DNA of 64,000 bases from G965229615 sp965229615 (GCA_965229615.1 OZ245890.1:1013403-1077402); one strand, 5' to 3'. Counted from the stretch's first letter, positions 1 through 7,363 are shown. Notes: generated by a model from the letters alone, not told the origin. Program-made: numbers and translations.

Positions 1-621
1 TGTTGATGCGATCTCATCAATTTTTTCTAAAATAAATTGGGTATCAAGAAAAGCTGTCTCAAACATGAGCACATCTCGCTTTGATTTTAAAAATGCTTCT
101 CTTGCGTCTTCAAAAATTACTGTATCAGCAATGTATGGGTGAGATGGAGCTAAAACGATGTATCCATGACTAACGAGATCTAAAATCATGTGCTGATATA
201 AACCTGACGTGACTCCAAATCCATGTTCAAATAAAATGACAGGAAATGGGGCGGTTGCTGGTGTTGCATTTTTAGACTTAAATACCTTGAGGTTTTTTAT
301 TTCATTCGCAACCAACTCAAATTCTTCAGAAGTCATATCTTCGGATTGTAGCGGTTCTGTCAGTGCTCTTTTCAAAAATACTTCCTCCTCATAGCCATAA
401 GGCTCTTTTGTTTGTTCATCGTTAGAGGGATAGTAAATTGTGACTTTTAGGCGTCGCAAATCTTCTGTGTGATAAGTATCAGTCCTAGAACTGTCTGTAA
501 ATTCCATAACTTTATAACCCACAGAAAAAGAGCCAGTTGGCTTGGGGAATTGAATTTCTTTATCGCTTGCAAAGGTTGCTTTGCTAAAAACAAGAAAAAT
601 AGACAGGAAGAAAAAACGCAT
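1..621 (-). CDS. PAF-acetylhydrolase-like alpha/beta hydrolase (3' part cut by window edge)
   Basis: The frame is open from an ATG at 621-619 to base 1, giving the first 207 residues; the end lies outside the window. An N-terminal signal peptide is visible (MRFFFLSIFLVFSKATFA). The body fits the platelet-activating-factor acetylhydrolase/dienelactone hydrolase group: a Y-K/F-x-D strand region, 'VTIYYPSNDE', then 'PFPVILFEHGFG' (the oxyanion-hole strand) and 'LVSHGYIVLAPSHPY'. The nucleophilic serine would lie further on and is not seen. Probable secreted or periplasmic esterase; substrate unknown. It is followed 13 bp upstream by another exported serine hydrolase on the same strand, so the two may be co-transcribed. 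It belongs to the mosaic accessory region. Confidence 0.6.
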   Translation of the reverse strand, partial: MRFFFLSIFLVFSKATFASDKEIQFPKPTGSFSVGYKVMEFTDSSRTDTYHTEDLRRLKVTIYYPSNDEQTKEPYGYEEEVFLKRALTEPLQSEDMTSEEFELVANEIKNLKVFKSKNATPATAPFPVILFEHGFGVTSGLYQHMILDLVSHGYIVLAPSHPYIADTVIFEDAREAFLKSKRDVLMFETAFLDTQFILEKIDEIAST

Positions 622-634
622 GATCATTTACAAT

Positions 635-1912
635 CTAAAAATCCAAAACATTGGTTTGATAACCTAAAGATACAACTTCATCATTATAATGTACAAGTGC
701 AAAAGGATCATAGCCTGTAGCTTCCGCCTCAGGAGGTGCTTCCTTGTAGCTTGCTGCGAATTTCAAAGATTCATTTTCTTCTATAAGTTTTTCAGTCCGA
801 GGCCAAGTTAGCTTTTCTTGATGCATGTTGAGCGATGTCACTTCTTCAGGCTCTGATATCCAAGAAATCAAGCTTTCCATCAGATTGTTACTATCGGCCT
901 TATTGTTACTTAAAATGATTACAAGGGTATCGCTTTTAGGAGCATATCCAAAGAAACTACTAAAACTATCGAGATCACCTTGATGTCCTATAAAATCACC
1001 TAAATGTGTTGAGCTTTGAGTGTTAAGCCCAAGGTTAATTATGTCGCCATCTGACTCTGTGCCGTAATTTTCAAGCATTGCATCTCTAATGACTTTTGGT
1101 GATGACTTGAATAAGTAAGCACCCCATTTGATCAAATCATCTCTGGTAGAAATGACGCTTCCGGTGCCTACCGCATTTGACATATCAAGGAAAACTTTTT
1201 CATTGAGATTAGGCGCAAGCTGCTCGAGGCAAGTTGATGATTTGAGTGCAAAATAGTTTTTAGAAACTGGACAAAAGGATGAAGTCATTCCTGCAGGTAA
1301 TTTAATGAATCGATCAAATACATGATCCAAAGTATCTGAGTTTGTTTCTTCAATTAGTTTCCCAACTAGCAAATAATTTGAGTTTGAATATAGATGCTTT
1401 TTGCTGGCATCAAACGAAATAGACCTGAGTAGTTCAACTGAACTGATTGGTTTGTTCAAGCTTTCCGGCACTGTCAGTCCATCGCCATAGCTATTCAAAT
1501 AATCGCTAAGCCCAGATCTGTGGGTTAATAAATCAAGTAAACTGACCTCAGAGATCCAATCTTTACCGATAGATTTCAGCAAAGCAGAATCTGGAAATAA
1601 CACATTTAATTTTGTAGATAGCAATTCCTGAAGCTGAGTCCCTGGATATTTCTCATGCAAGGTGGCAAGCATCATATACGCCGTCATATGTTTAGAGGCG
1701 GAGCCGATGTAAAACTGAGTTCCATCGTTTACTTGCTTAGATGAAGCTTTAAAAACCTTACCACCACGAACAATTGCCACAGTTGAGCTCGCTGTTGACT
1801 CATGGGTGATTTTTTCTAAATTATCTTGGAATTGTTTCATAGAATCTGATGCATATGCACTATTGCCAAAAAGTGCAACAACAATAGTTAATAATGATAA
1901 AAATTTAGACAT
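635..1912 (-). CDS. Exported serine hydrolase, beta-lactamase/class C (PBP4*-like) family
   Basis: A 425-residue protein with a signal peptide (cleavage near SAYA-S, residue 21). The three family motifs are present: S-x-x-K as SASK at residues 71-74 (nucleophile Ser71, base Lys74), Y-x-N as YSN at 175-177, and an H-x-G type third motif as 'GHQGD' near residue 310. 'LLDLLTHRSGLSDY' at about 125-138 is typical of the AmpC/esterase-type family (COG1680). It acts outside the inner membrane on peptidoglycan-like amides, D-amino-acid peptides or esters; the motifs do not show which. True class C beta-lactamase activity is possible but not implied. It is intact, unlike several of its neighbours. Confidence 0.75.
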   Translation of the reverse strand: MSKFLSLLTIVVALFGNSAYASDSMKQFQDNLEKITHESTASSTVAIVRGGKVFKASSKQVNDGTQFYIGSASKHMTAYMMLATLHEKYPGTQLQELLSTKLNVLFPDSALLKSIGKDWISEVSLLDLLTHRSGLSDYLNSYGDGLTVPESLNKPISSVELLRSISFDASKKHLYSNSNYLLVGKLIEETNSDTLDHVFDRFIKLPAGMTSSFCPVSKNYFALKSSTCLEQLAPNLNEKVFLDMSNAVGTGSVISTRDDLIKWGAYLFKSSPKVIRDAMLENYGTESDGDIINLGLNTQSSTHLGDFIGHQGDLDSFSSFFGYAPKSDTLVIILSNNKADSNNLMESLISWISEPEEVTSLNMHQEKLTWPRTEKLIEENESLKFAASYKEAPPEAEATGYDPFALVHYNDEVVSLGYQTNVLDF

Positions 1913-1933
1913 TTTGCACTATACCATAAATTA

Positions 1934-2356
1934 TTAGCTTTTTCTATATAATATGTATGGTTCGTCTATGTCTTCATGAATAGATACTTGATGCCAGCCA
2001 TATTTTTCATAAAAAGAAAAAGATTTGGGGTTGTCCATTGCAGCTTTCAATGTCATAGGCCTCCCTAAGTTCTGTTCTGCGAGCTGTAATAATTTTGTTC
2101 CAATCCCTTTACCTTGGTGCTCTGGATACACAAATAAATTATGTATAAAATTATCAGGAACGTAAATAGAAACAAAGCCAATAATAAAGCCATTTTCCTC
2201 AGCAACCCATACTTCATCTTCATGTGTAGATTGCACATAATCACCGATTTTAAATTCTTCAGCTGACCTTAATATAAAAGTATGCTGACGAGTTAGTTGG
2301 AAAAGCTGTTCCAGTGCCTCAATGTCTTCTATATTCGGCCTTCTAATATTCAGCAT
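1934..2356 (-). CDS. GNAT family N-acetyltransferase
   Basis: A 140-residue single-domain acetyltransferase. The acetyl-CoA pyrophosphate loop is clear: 'LFVYPEHQGKGIGTKLL' (Q/R-x-x-G-x-G/A) at about residues 75-91. 'NPKSFSFYEKYGW' near 110-122 is the motif B helix that ends GNAT domains. It transfers an acetyl group from acetyl-CoA to an amine; the substrate is unknown. The segment coding for the CoA loop (2075-2136) recurs exactly at 6233-6294 as an isolated scrap, so this gene or a close relative has been copied or rearranged within the same region. It lies 13 bp downstream of the methyltransferase/M61 chimera on the same strand. Confidence 0.8.
   Translation of the reverse strand: MLNIRRPNIEDIEALEQLFQLTRQHTFILRSAEEFKIGDYVQSTHEDEVWVAEENGFIIGFVSIYVPDNFIHNLFVYPEHQGKGIGTKLLQLAEQNLGRPMTLKAAMDNPKSFSFYEKYGWHQVSIHEDIDEPYILYRKS
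2075..2136 (-). repeat. 62-bp exact direct repeat, copy 1 (inside GNAT gene)
   Basis: Identical, in the same orientation, to 6233-6294 (offset 4,158 bp), with mismatches on both flanks. It codes for the conserved acetyl-CoA loop and following helix of the 1934-2356 GNAT gene, so it is a coding fragment and not a recombination site by design. Confidence 0.9.
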
Positions 2357-2369
2357 CCTAAAACCTTCT

Positions 2370-4556
2370 TCATTTTATGCTAAAAAATTTATTAAATTGC
2401 TCTTCTTCTTGTGGTAATAGATCTGTCTTTAATTGATATATTTCAATTTTATTATAATGTTCAGGTTTAAATTTGAAAGTTTTAGCCGTGGTTTTTATCG
2501 TAATTATTTGATCAGGTTCTCCTTTACCTTTCGGACAATCCCAAGCAGTAATTTTTTGTCCATTTCTAAGACCTGCTTTATAAGCATTACTTTTTATATC
2601 AATTCCTTGTATTAATTTATCTTTGAGCAAAGCATCTCTATCAAAACCCAAATGATATCTACCCATTGAAATCTTTGCTATTGGCAGATTGATAAGTTCA
2701 AGGCTAATTATATCGCCATTATCGATAAAACTTGTAATTTCTTTATCAATACCATTTTTTACATATCTATGAACTACGTCTTTGAACAAAATAGATGAGA
2801 ATTGTTGTTCATACGCAACATTGAATAAATCATGTATAACATTATCCAACCAAACATCTGGATTTTCTTTTTGGATCAAATTGTTTAGGTATAACGCAAA
2901 AACAAGTCCCCTGTAATAAGGTAATTTTTCAATATTATAATCATTCCAAAAATCTTTTTTAATTCTTAAGTTTGGTTCTTTATTTACGGGTGACAAATAA
3001 TATGAACGCAGGAATTGATTTATTTCATTAATAAAAATATTTCTATCAATTCCTCTAGATCTCAATGCAATTAATCTTGAATAAAAATCTGTAAAACCTT
3101 CTGTCCACCAGTAATTTAATTCTTTATCTTTATTGTTACGTATTTTACCTCCAATCCAATTATGTAAATGCTCATGCGCAAATAAAATGTAATAATCAGT
3201 TTTGTGCATTTCTCGTGGTAAAAATGCTGTAAAGCTACTCGATAATCTAGTTCCTCCCATAGATTGTGGATTATCTCCTTCGATTAAACTAATTGCATAA
3301 TATGGAAAATCAAAATCATTAAAAAAGCGTCTTTGGCCATTAATGATTTCTCTTAAATCCGATAAAATCCTTTGATCCTTCATATCAAAACGACCATAAA
3401 GAGACAAAAAGATAGTGCTAGAATCAGTTCCAATATTATACAGCCTAATTTTACCTGCAACGTAAATAGCGCGCAAAAGTTCAGGCGCGGTGATGTTGAG
3501 TTTCAAATTGCTGCTGGCGCCATAAGACGACAGAGTTTTCCATGTTGAATCTAAATTTACCCAGTTTATAATTATCTTGACTTTATCAGTTTCGTTCAAC
3601 TCGTAAGGTGTAGCGAAAATTCCATAGCCTGGCGCATGTACTAAATCATCTCGCACTATTGTTTCATGTACATTAGACGGATTACCCACTTTCTGGTGCA
3701 CTTCATATGTAACTTTTATCGGATCGGTTGATGCTTTCGGCATTATGAGAATAACTTGCGAGTTATTGTCCTTTTTAATCATTTCCATTTGAAATTGCGG
3801 ATCAACTTGGATATTTTTTATTTGATTGGTATAAGTTGTACCAGCCCATTTGAATGGCAAATCTAAAACTAACTTATCTTTAAACTTGCCTCTGAAAATA
3901 ATATCAACTTTTAAAACTGAATCTTTAATATTGGTAAGATTCAAATTATATTCTATAGAATCATAAGTATTAGCTATTGCTAAATTTGAGAAACCTACAA
4001 GCATCCACAGCAATACAATAGCAAGCTGGCTTAGAATAATTTTTTGGCCATTTGGTTTAGGCCATAACAAACCACGCCATATGCCCTCTTGAGGAACAGC
4101 TTTTAAAGTTTCTGCTTCAAATAAAAAAACACCATCGTCACTTAAGTGATCATAAATGGCTTTAAGTGATTTCTCTACCTGCACAGGGTCGATTATTAAA
4201 CAGAAAGAGCTGCTTGGAATGAAAATTAAATTGTATTTTTCCGGTCGATTTAAATCTTCAGCAAAACCTTTCCATACCGTAGGTTTGAGATTCTCAACCT
4301 TTGCTTTAGCATGCAAGGTTTTGAGCATATGGTCGCTTGCATCAAAGCCATGCGCATTAAATCCTTCTTCAAGCAATGGCAGTAAAAATCGGCCTGTGCC
4401 ACACATTGGCTCTAAAATAAGGCAATTAGCTTTTATGGCGTAATCACAATAAAAAGCATCAGCATCTTCTGGTGGATTTGACTTGCTTAAATCGTAAACC
4501 TCAGTGCAAAGGCTGAGATAGGTATCTAAAGTTTTCTTATTAATGTGTTTATCCAT
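2370..4556 (-). CDS. In-frame chimera: SAM methyltransferase N-terminus + M61 metallopeptidase
   Basis: One uninterrupted 728-residue frame. Residues 1 to about 178 are a class I SAM-dependent methyltransferase: motif I 'ILEPMCGTGRF' at 47-57, the acidic 'GFDAS' at 70-74, and 'LSDDGVFLFE' at 138-147. At about 175-196 the frame passes into a hydrophobic stretch ending 'GFSNLAIA', which reads as the signal peptide of the following protein. From about 197 it is an M61 glycyl-aminopeptidase-type peptidase: zinc site HEHLH at 461-465 with third ligand Glu486 in 'WWTEGFTD', and a C-terminal PDZ-like part ('KDKLIQGIDIKSNAYKAG'). The methyltransferase lacks its usual C-terminal third. The signal peptide is now internal, so export of the peptidase half is doubtful unless an inner start is used. 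Probably a deletion fusion. Confidence 0.7.
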   Translation of the reverse strand: MDKHINKKTLDTYLSLCTEVYDLSKSNPPEDADAFYCDYAIKANCLILEPMCGTGRFLLPLLEEGFNAHGFDASDHMLKTLHAKAKVENLKPTVWKGFAEDLNRPEKYNLIFIPSSSFCLIIDPVQVEKSLKAIYDHLSDDGVFLFEAETLKAVPQEGIWRGLLWPKPNGQKIILSQLAIVLLWMLVGFSNLAIANTYDSIEYNLNLTNIKDSVLKVDIIFRGKFKDKLVLDLPFKWAGTTYTNQIKNIQVDPQFQMEMIKKDNNSQVILIMPKASTDPIKVTYEVHQKVGNPSNVHETIVRDDLVHAPGYGIFATPYELNETDKVKIIINWVNLDSTWKTLSSYGASSNLKLNITAPELLRAIYVAGKIRLYNIGTDSSTIFLSLYGRFDMKDQRILSDLREIINGQRRFFNDFDFPYYAISLIEGDNPQSMGGTRLSSSFTAFLPREMHKTDYYILFAHEHLHNWIGGKIRNNKDKELNYWWTEGFTDFYSRLIALRSRGIDRNIFINEINQFLRSYYLSPVNKEPNLRIKKDFWNDYNIEKLPYYRGLVFALYLNNLIQKENPDVWLDNVIHDLFNVAYEQQFSSILFKDVVHRYVKNGIDKEITSFIDNGDIISLELINLPIAKISMGRYHLGFDRDALLKDKLIQGIDIKSNAYKAGLRNGQKITAWDCPKGKGEPDQIITIKTTAKTFKFKPEHYNKIEIYQLKTDLLPQEEEQFNKFFSIK

Positions 4557-4559
4557 TCA

Positions 4560-4750
4560 TCACCTCATATTTTTTAAAAAATCCATAAGCCCTTCAATAT
4601 CATTTTGATAATGATAAACATGCCAACCGCAATCTTGTGCGCCGAGGGTGTTATTTTTTGTGTCATCAATCAGTAAAAGCTCATGCGGAAGTAACGATAG
4701 TGCCTTTTGAATATACTGAAAAAATCCTTGATCTGGTTTAATAAATTCTG
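4560..4750 (-). pseudogene. C-terminal fragment of a HAD-like hydrolase
   Basis: Reading leftwards, the frame gives '..FIKPDQGFFQYIQKALS' and 'LLIDDTKNNTLGAQDCGW', ending 'LMDFLKNMR' at a TGA (4562-4560). The K-P-D and I-D-D-x-x-x-N motifs are motifs III and IV of haloacid-dehalogenase phosphatases. The N-terminal half with the nucleophilic Asp is missing. The sequence switches to HipA coding at about 4750, so this is the tail left by a recombination. It stops 3 bp before the chimera's ATG at 4556. Confidence 0.7.
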
Positions 4751-4942
4751 ACCTGTATGAAACCCACCTTCCGTCAGCTTTAAAGCTGGCTCAAGTGCAA
4801 ATCTTTCAGGATGATCAAGTCATTTTTTATCATATTCAAAGGAAGCACTTTCTTTATTACCCTTCACATAAAACCATAGTTTTCCAACACGGATATCTTG
4901 TGCGCCTAAAGAAACCCAGACAATAACTTCTTTACTGCTCAT
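4751..4942 (-). pseudogene. hipA: hipA fragment, N-terminal subdomain only, interrupted
   Basis: The reading starts at an ATG (4942-4940) that overlaps the end of the HTH gene, as toxin and antitoxin genes do. It gives 'VWVSLGAQDIRVGKLWFY' and 'ASFEYDKK', then after a break near 4820-4830 'LDHPERFALEPALKL' and 'TEGGFHTG'. This is the N-terminal subdomain of HipA serine/threonine kinases (family pattern F-x-Y-d-x-x-W-L-x-h-P). The conserved Trp position falls at a short A-run and is lost through a frameshift or nonsense change. The kinase domain is absent because the sequence then joins a HAD-hydrolase tail. It cannot be a working kinase. Confidence 0.7.
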
Positions 4943-5261
4943 CGCTTTTCTCATTTATTTTTTGAGGGAGACGAACCCTTTGGGGTAAATTTTCATCTTC
5001 AAGCCTTCGCCCAAGCAAATCATGCATACTATCGACTAAATCGCTCAGGCGCTTTTCCATCCCCAGAACAAAGAGTACTGCGCCGTAACTACCCATAAAG
5101 GTAGTTGGATCTCCCTTTTCAATTTTTCCAATAGTGGACCTTGATAAGCCAGCGCGCTGAGCCATAAGCTGGGTGGTGATACGCCTGCGACGCCTTGCAT
5201 CATTGATATCCTGCCCTAATTTTCGCAAAGCGCTTATTACAGGAATGGGTAAATTTGTCAT
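4932..5261 (-). CDS. hipB: HipB-like XRE-family antitoxin / transcriptional repressor
   Basis: A 109-residue protein with one Cro/C1-type helix-turn-helix: 'TQLMAQRAGLSRSTIGKIEKG' spans about residues 30-50 (Q-A-x-x-A-G-[LV]-S-x-x-x-I-x-x-I-E-x-G). The C-terminal tail is charged. Its last 11 bases overlap the start of a hipA remnant, so this was the antitoxin gene of a hipBA operon. With the toxin broken it is either a fossil or a free repressor. A near-perfect palindrome (5282-5301) lies over the predicted start of its transcript, the expected place for autorepression. The frame is intact. Confidence 0.75.
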   Translation of the reverse strand: MTNLPIPVISALRKLGQDINDARRRRRITTQLMAQRAGLSRSTIGKIEKGDPTTFMGSYGAVLFVLGMEKRLSDLVDSMHDLLGRRLEDENLPQRVRLPQKINEKSDEQ

Positions 5262-5281
5262 AGTCTTCTCTTAAGTGTTTT

Positions 5282-5301
5282 ATAGCAGTCACAACTGCTA
5301 T
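5282..5301. promoter_or_regulatory. Palindromic operator upstream of hipB
   Basis: ATAGCAGT-CACA-ACTGCTAT: two perfect 8-base arms around a 4-base centre, 20-39 bp upstream of the hipB ATG. It overlaps the predicted transcription start of the -35/-10 pair at 5338-5310. Size, symmetry and place fit an XRE antitoxin autoregulatory site; that HipB is the binder is inferred. Confidence 0.6.
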
Positions 5302-5309
5302 TAATGACT

Positions 5310-5338
5310 AGCGTAGCAAACATTAAGCTTAAAGTCAA
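5310..5338 (-). promoter_or_regulatory. Predicted sigma70-type promoter for hipB
   Basis: On the minus strand, TTGACT (5338-5333) and TACGCT (5315-5310) are separated by 17 bp. Transcription would start near 5303, inside the palindrome at 5282-5301. The -35 is strong and the -10 moderate. Nothing else in the 293 bp between the two divergent genes reads as coding. A second, weaker inverted repeat, ATCAGA-5-TCTGAT, lies at 5376-5392. Confidence 0.5.
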
Positions 5339-5482
5339 GCCTTAGCATTTTAAAGACTCTTATAACAATCCTTATATCAGATACAGTCTGATGTAAGCGA
5401 CTTTAAGTGAAATTATCGTATTAGGGCTGATTATCACAAAAAATAATCTTTCTGTGCATTATGAAGCAATTCAGGTTCGTAG

Positions 5483-5511
5483 TTTACTAAAAGGGTTTAT
5501 TGTGATATAAT
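5483..5511 (+). promoter_or_regulatory. Predicted extended -10 promoter for the rhodanese gene
   Basis: TTTACT (5483-5488), 17-bp spacer, TATAAT (5506-5511) preceded by TG at 5503-5504, that is, an extended -10 of full consensus. A start near 5518 would leave a leader of about 37 nt before the ATG at 5555. Confidence 0.6.
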
Positions 5512-5554
5512 GTGTACATTGAGTTTAAATTTGTAATGAAAGTATAGGTAGTTC

Positions 5555-5923
5555 ATGATGAATCGTTTGTCTATTGGCTCTTTAGTTGTCTTGAGCCTTG
5601 CTTCTTCTGCACATGCCGCTTCTAATGATCAAAAGAAAATACAAGATACCCAAGCAGCGGCTAGATATTTTGAAGATAAACTAAATTTTACAGCTGTGCA
5701 TGGAACTGTGAAAAAAGTTTCTGAAGGCAAAGCTGAAGGAGTGATCATAGATTTAAGAAAAAAAGAGCATTTCGACAAAGGGCATATCCCTGGAGCTATT
5801 AACATACCATTTGATAAGTTTGATGGATTTGAAGGCGTGCAAACTGAATTTCCAGGCCTGTCTAAAGATAAAATCAATTACCTTTATTGCTATGAACTTC
5901 TTTGCAATTTATCTCGCGGTTAA
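5555..5923 (+). pseudogene. Exported rhodanese-like protein, C-terminally truncated
   Basis: A 122-residue frame with a signal peptide (cleavage near AHA-A, residue 21) followed by a rhodanese domain: 'GVIIDLRKKEHFDKGHIPGA' at about 62-81 is the CH2A motif. The active-site loop begins at Cys112 ('YCYELLCNLS'). The protein ends ten residues after that cysteine, where a rhodanese would normally continue for 30-40 residues through the loop and last two helices. The DNA beyond about 5920 instead reads, on the other strand, as an AEC transporter. The fold is therefore probably not completed, although the promoter and start are well formed. The original role would be periplasmic sulfur transfer or redox. 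Confidence 0.65.
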
Positions 5924-6211
5924 GATTCTTATGCAAACAGCTATGGTTGATAGGTTCTTAATAAAAAGTGCCGTAACAATAATTGTCACAATCCCAAATG
6001 TTGACAAATAGGCTGTAATGTGCTGTGTATTCAACAATGCAGATAAGTTGTTTTTATAAGCAGCAGAGAATAAATAAGACGGCATAATGATCTTAAATAG
6101 TAGCAATTCAAAACCATCTATTTGTGTTTTGCTAAACAGTTCTTTTTTATAACAAAATACACCAAGTAGTATGACAATAAAAATTGTTATTAATGAGGTG
6201 AATAAGGTCAT
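5909..6211 (-). pseudogene. N-terminal fragment of an AEC-family transporter
   Basis: The ATG at 6211 opens a 100-residue frame with alternating membrane helices: 'LITIFIVILLGVFCYKK' (about 6-22) and 'QIDGFELLLFKIIMPSYLFSA' type sequence (about 31-51), which match the first helices of auxin-efflux-carrier-like permeases. The normal protein has about 300 residues and ten helices; only about three helices remain before the frame runs into the rhodanese junction near 5925. No second half is seen in the window. It is a fragment, not a working carrier. Confidence 0.6.
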
Positions 6212-6232
6212 ACCACCTCATCAATAATTCTT

Positions 6233-6294
6233 TTCTGCGAGCTGTAATAATTTTGTTCCAATCCCTTTACCTTGGTGCTCTGGATACACAAATA
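6233..6294 (-). repeat. 62-bp exact direct repeat, copy 2 (GNAT gene scrap)
   Basis: Identical to 2075-2136, where it codes for the acetyl-CoA loop of a GNAT enzyme. Here it stands alone between a transporter fragment and another acetyltransferase, with no frame extending beyond it, so it is a remnant. Confidence 0.9.
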
Positions 6295-6342
6295 TCGTAT
6301 TTTATACATAGAAATGTACCATATTTTGAATAGTAGGAGTAA

Positions 6343-6924
6343 TCAGCAATCGTTGCATGTAATAATCTTAGGCACAAAATATTTGATCAACAAATGGTGT
6401 AGCTTACCGGCACCGCTACAATCTCCACCCATTACAAAGTCAGCAATATGCTCAAAACCTGCCTTCATGTAGACATGTTTTGCTCTGGGGTTGTCACTTG
6501 CTGGGTCAATTAAAAATGTATCTGCCTTTTTATCAAATGAATCTCTGAAAAAATCAATGAACTTAATTAAAGTTTTGGTGCCATATCCTTTTCCAAAATA
6601 ATTTTTATCCCCGATCATGTAATCGAGACCGTAGGTATGTCCTGTTTTAGATAAGTGTGATAGTTTTAATTCACCAATATCATCCTTGATTGTCTCGCAG
6701 ATTGTCATCAACATTGCGAACGGATGACCGTCATAACTTGCTATCCAATAAACATACTTGCCGTCACAATAATTTGATGGTTTTTTTCTACCGTCCATAA
6801 AAATTAAGATGTCATCTTTATGCCCCTGAGTGTTGTCCCAATATTCCTGAATAAAAGGTTCTGAAAGCCAACTAAAGATAATATCAAGATGGCTGCTGTT
6901 GGTTTTCTCAAAGTGAATATTCAT
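6343..6924 (-). CDS. GNAT acetyltransferase, AAC(6')-like
   Basis: A 193-residue protein with the layout of the aminoglycoside 6'-N-acetyltransferase/AacA4-like group: N-terminal 'WLSEPFIQEYWDNTQGHKDD', a central 'YGLDYMIGDKNYFGKGYGTKTL' carrying the CoA-loop G-x-G-x-G/T pattern (about 98-119), and 'DPASDNPRAKHVYMKAGFEHI' (about 141-161). It would acetylate an amine using acetyl-CoA; whether aminoglycosides are substrates cannot be told from sequence. The last ten residues ('VPKIITCNDC') may be junction-derived, because the gene end lies about 50 bp from the GNAT scrap at 6233-6294. Confidence 0.7.
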   Translation of the reverse strand: MNIHFEKTNSSHLDIIFSWLSEPFIQEYWDNTQGHKDDILIFMDGRKKPSNYCDGKYVYWIASYDGHPFAMLMTICETIKDDIGELKLSHLSKTGHTYGLDYMIGDKNYFGKGYGTKTLIKFIDFFRDSFDKKADTFLIDPASDNPRAKHVYMKAGFEHIADFVMGGDCSGAGKLHHLLIKYFVPKIITCNDC

Positions 6925-6939
6925 ACTTTTTTCCTCAAA

Positions 6940-7042
6940 TTACACTTTCTGTATCATGCCATTCATCATAGCTTTTTCAGCTGTTAAATCAAACTTTGCA
7001 AAACTTAAACCTAGCGGTATGCCAACTCCTAAAGTTTGAGGC
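6940..7042 (-). pseudogene. Unassigned 3' gene remnant
   Basis: An open frame without its own start reads 'TLGVGIPLGLSFAKFDL' then 'TAEKAMMNGMIQKV' and stops at TAA (6942-6940), 15 bp before the AAC(6')-like ATG. Codon use is gene-like, but I do not recognise the family. It lies between tRNA-Ser and the island genes and may be the end of a gene cut at the junction. Confidence 0.25.
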
Positions 7043-7072
7043 ACAATTGAAAGTTCTCTCTAAAAAACCTGG

Positions 7073-7159
7073 CGGAGAGAGAGGGATTCGAACCCTCGAT
7101 ACAGTCACCTGTATACCTCCTTAGCAGGGAGGCGCCTTCGACCACTCGGCCATCTCTCC
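7073..7159 (-). tRNA. tRNA-Ser(GCU)
   Basis: An 87-nt gene with acceptor stem GGAGAGA/TCTCTCC, a long variable arm and anticodon loop CTGCTAA (anticodon GCT). CCA is encoded (7072-7070) and is followed by a T-run (AAAAAA at 7062-7067 on the plus strand) that can act as a terminator. Its 3' end faces the accessory region below 7,060. Confidence 0.95.
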
Positions 7160-7169
7160 ATATGAATGG

Positions 7170-7241
7170 TGCCGCTGGCAAGAATCGAACCTGCGACCTC
7201 TTCATTACCAATGAAGTGCACTACCACTGTGCTACAGCGGC
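7170..7241 (-). tRNA. tRNA-Thr(GGU)
   Basis: A 72-nt cloverleaf with acceptor GCCGCTG/CAGCGGC, anticodon GGT in the loop TTGGTAA, T-loop GGTTCGATTC and encoded CCA at 7169-7167. It lies 10 bp upstream of tRNA-Ser on the same strand, probably in the same transcript. Confidence 0.95.
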
Positions 7242-7363
7242 CTTTTCAACAACACCTACACCCATTATATAATTTATATGTGTGTAACTTGCAACCGTTT
7301 TCATATCTTTTCGTTATATCATGAAAAAATTAGTTGATGTTACATATTCATATTACCATACCT

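Noticed and set aside
635..1912. Annotation of the serine hydrolase as a true beta-lactamase
   Set aside because: The S-x-x-K and Y-x-N motifs are shared with esterases and D-amino peptidases, and the third motif is H-x-G rather than K-T-G.
2075..6294. 62-bp repeat considered as integron attC sites
   Set aside because: The repeat codes for the conserved acetyl-CoA loop of a GNAT enzyme and lacks the R-box/L-box inverted structure of attC; no integron integrase is present.
1..7060. The left block being a contaminant joined by misassembly
   Set aside because: Cannot be excluded from sequence alone, but the tRNA-Ser junction and the absence of an abrupt jump in AT content make an integrated island the simpler reading.
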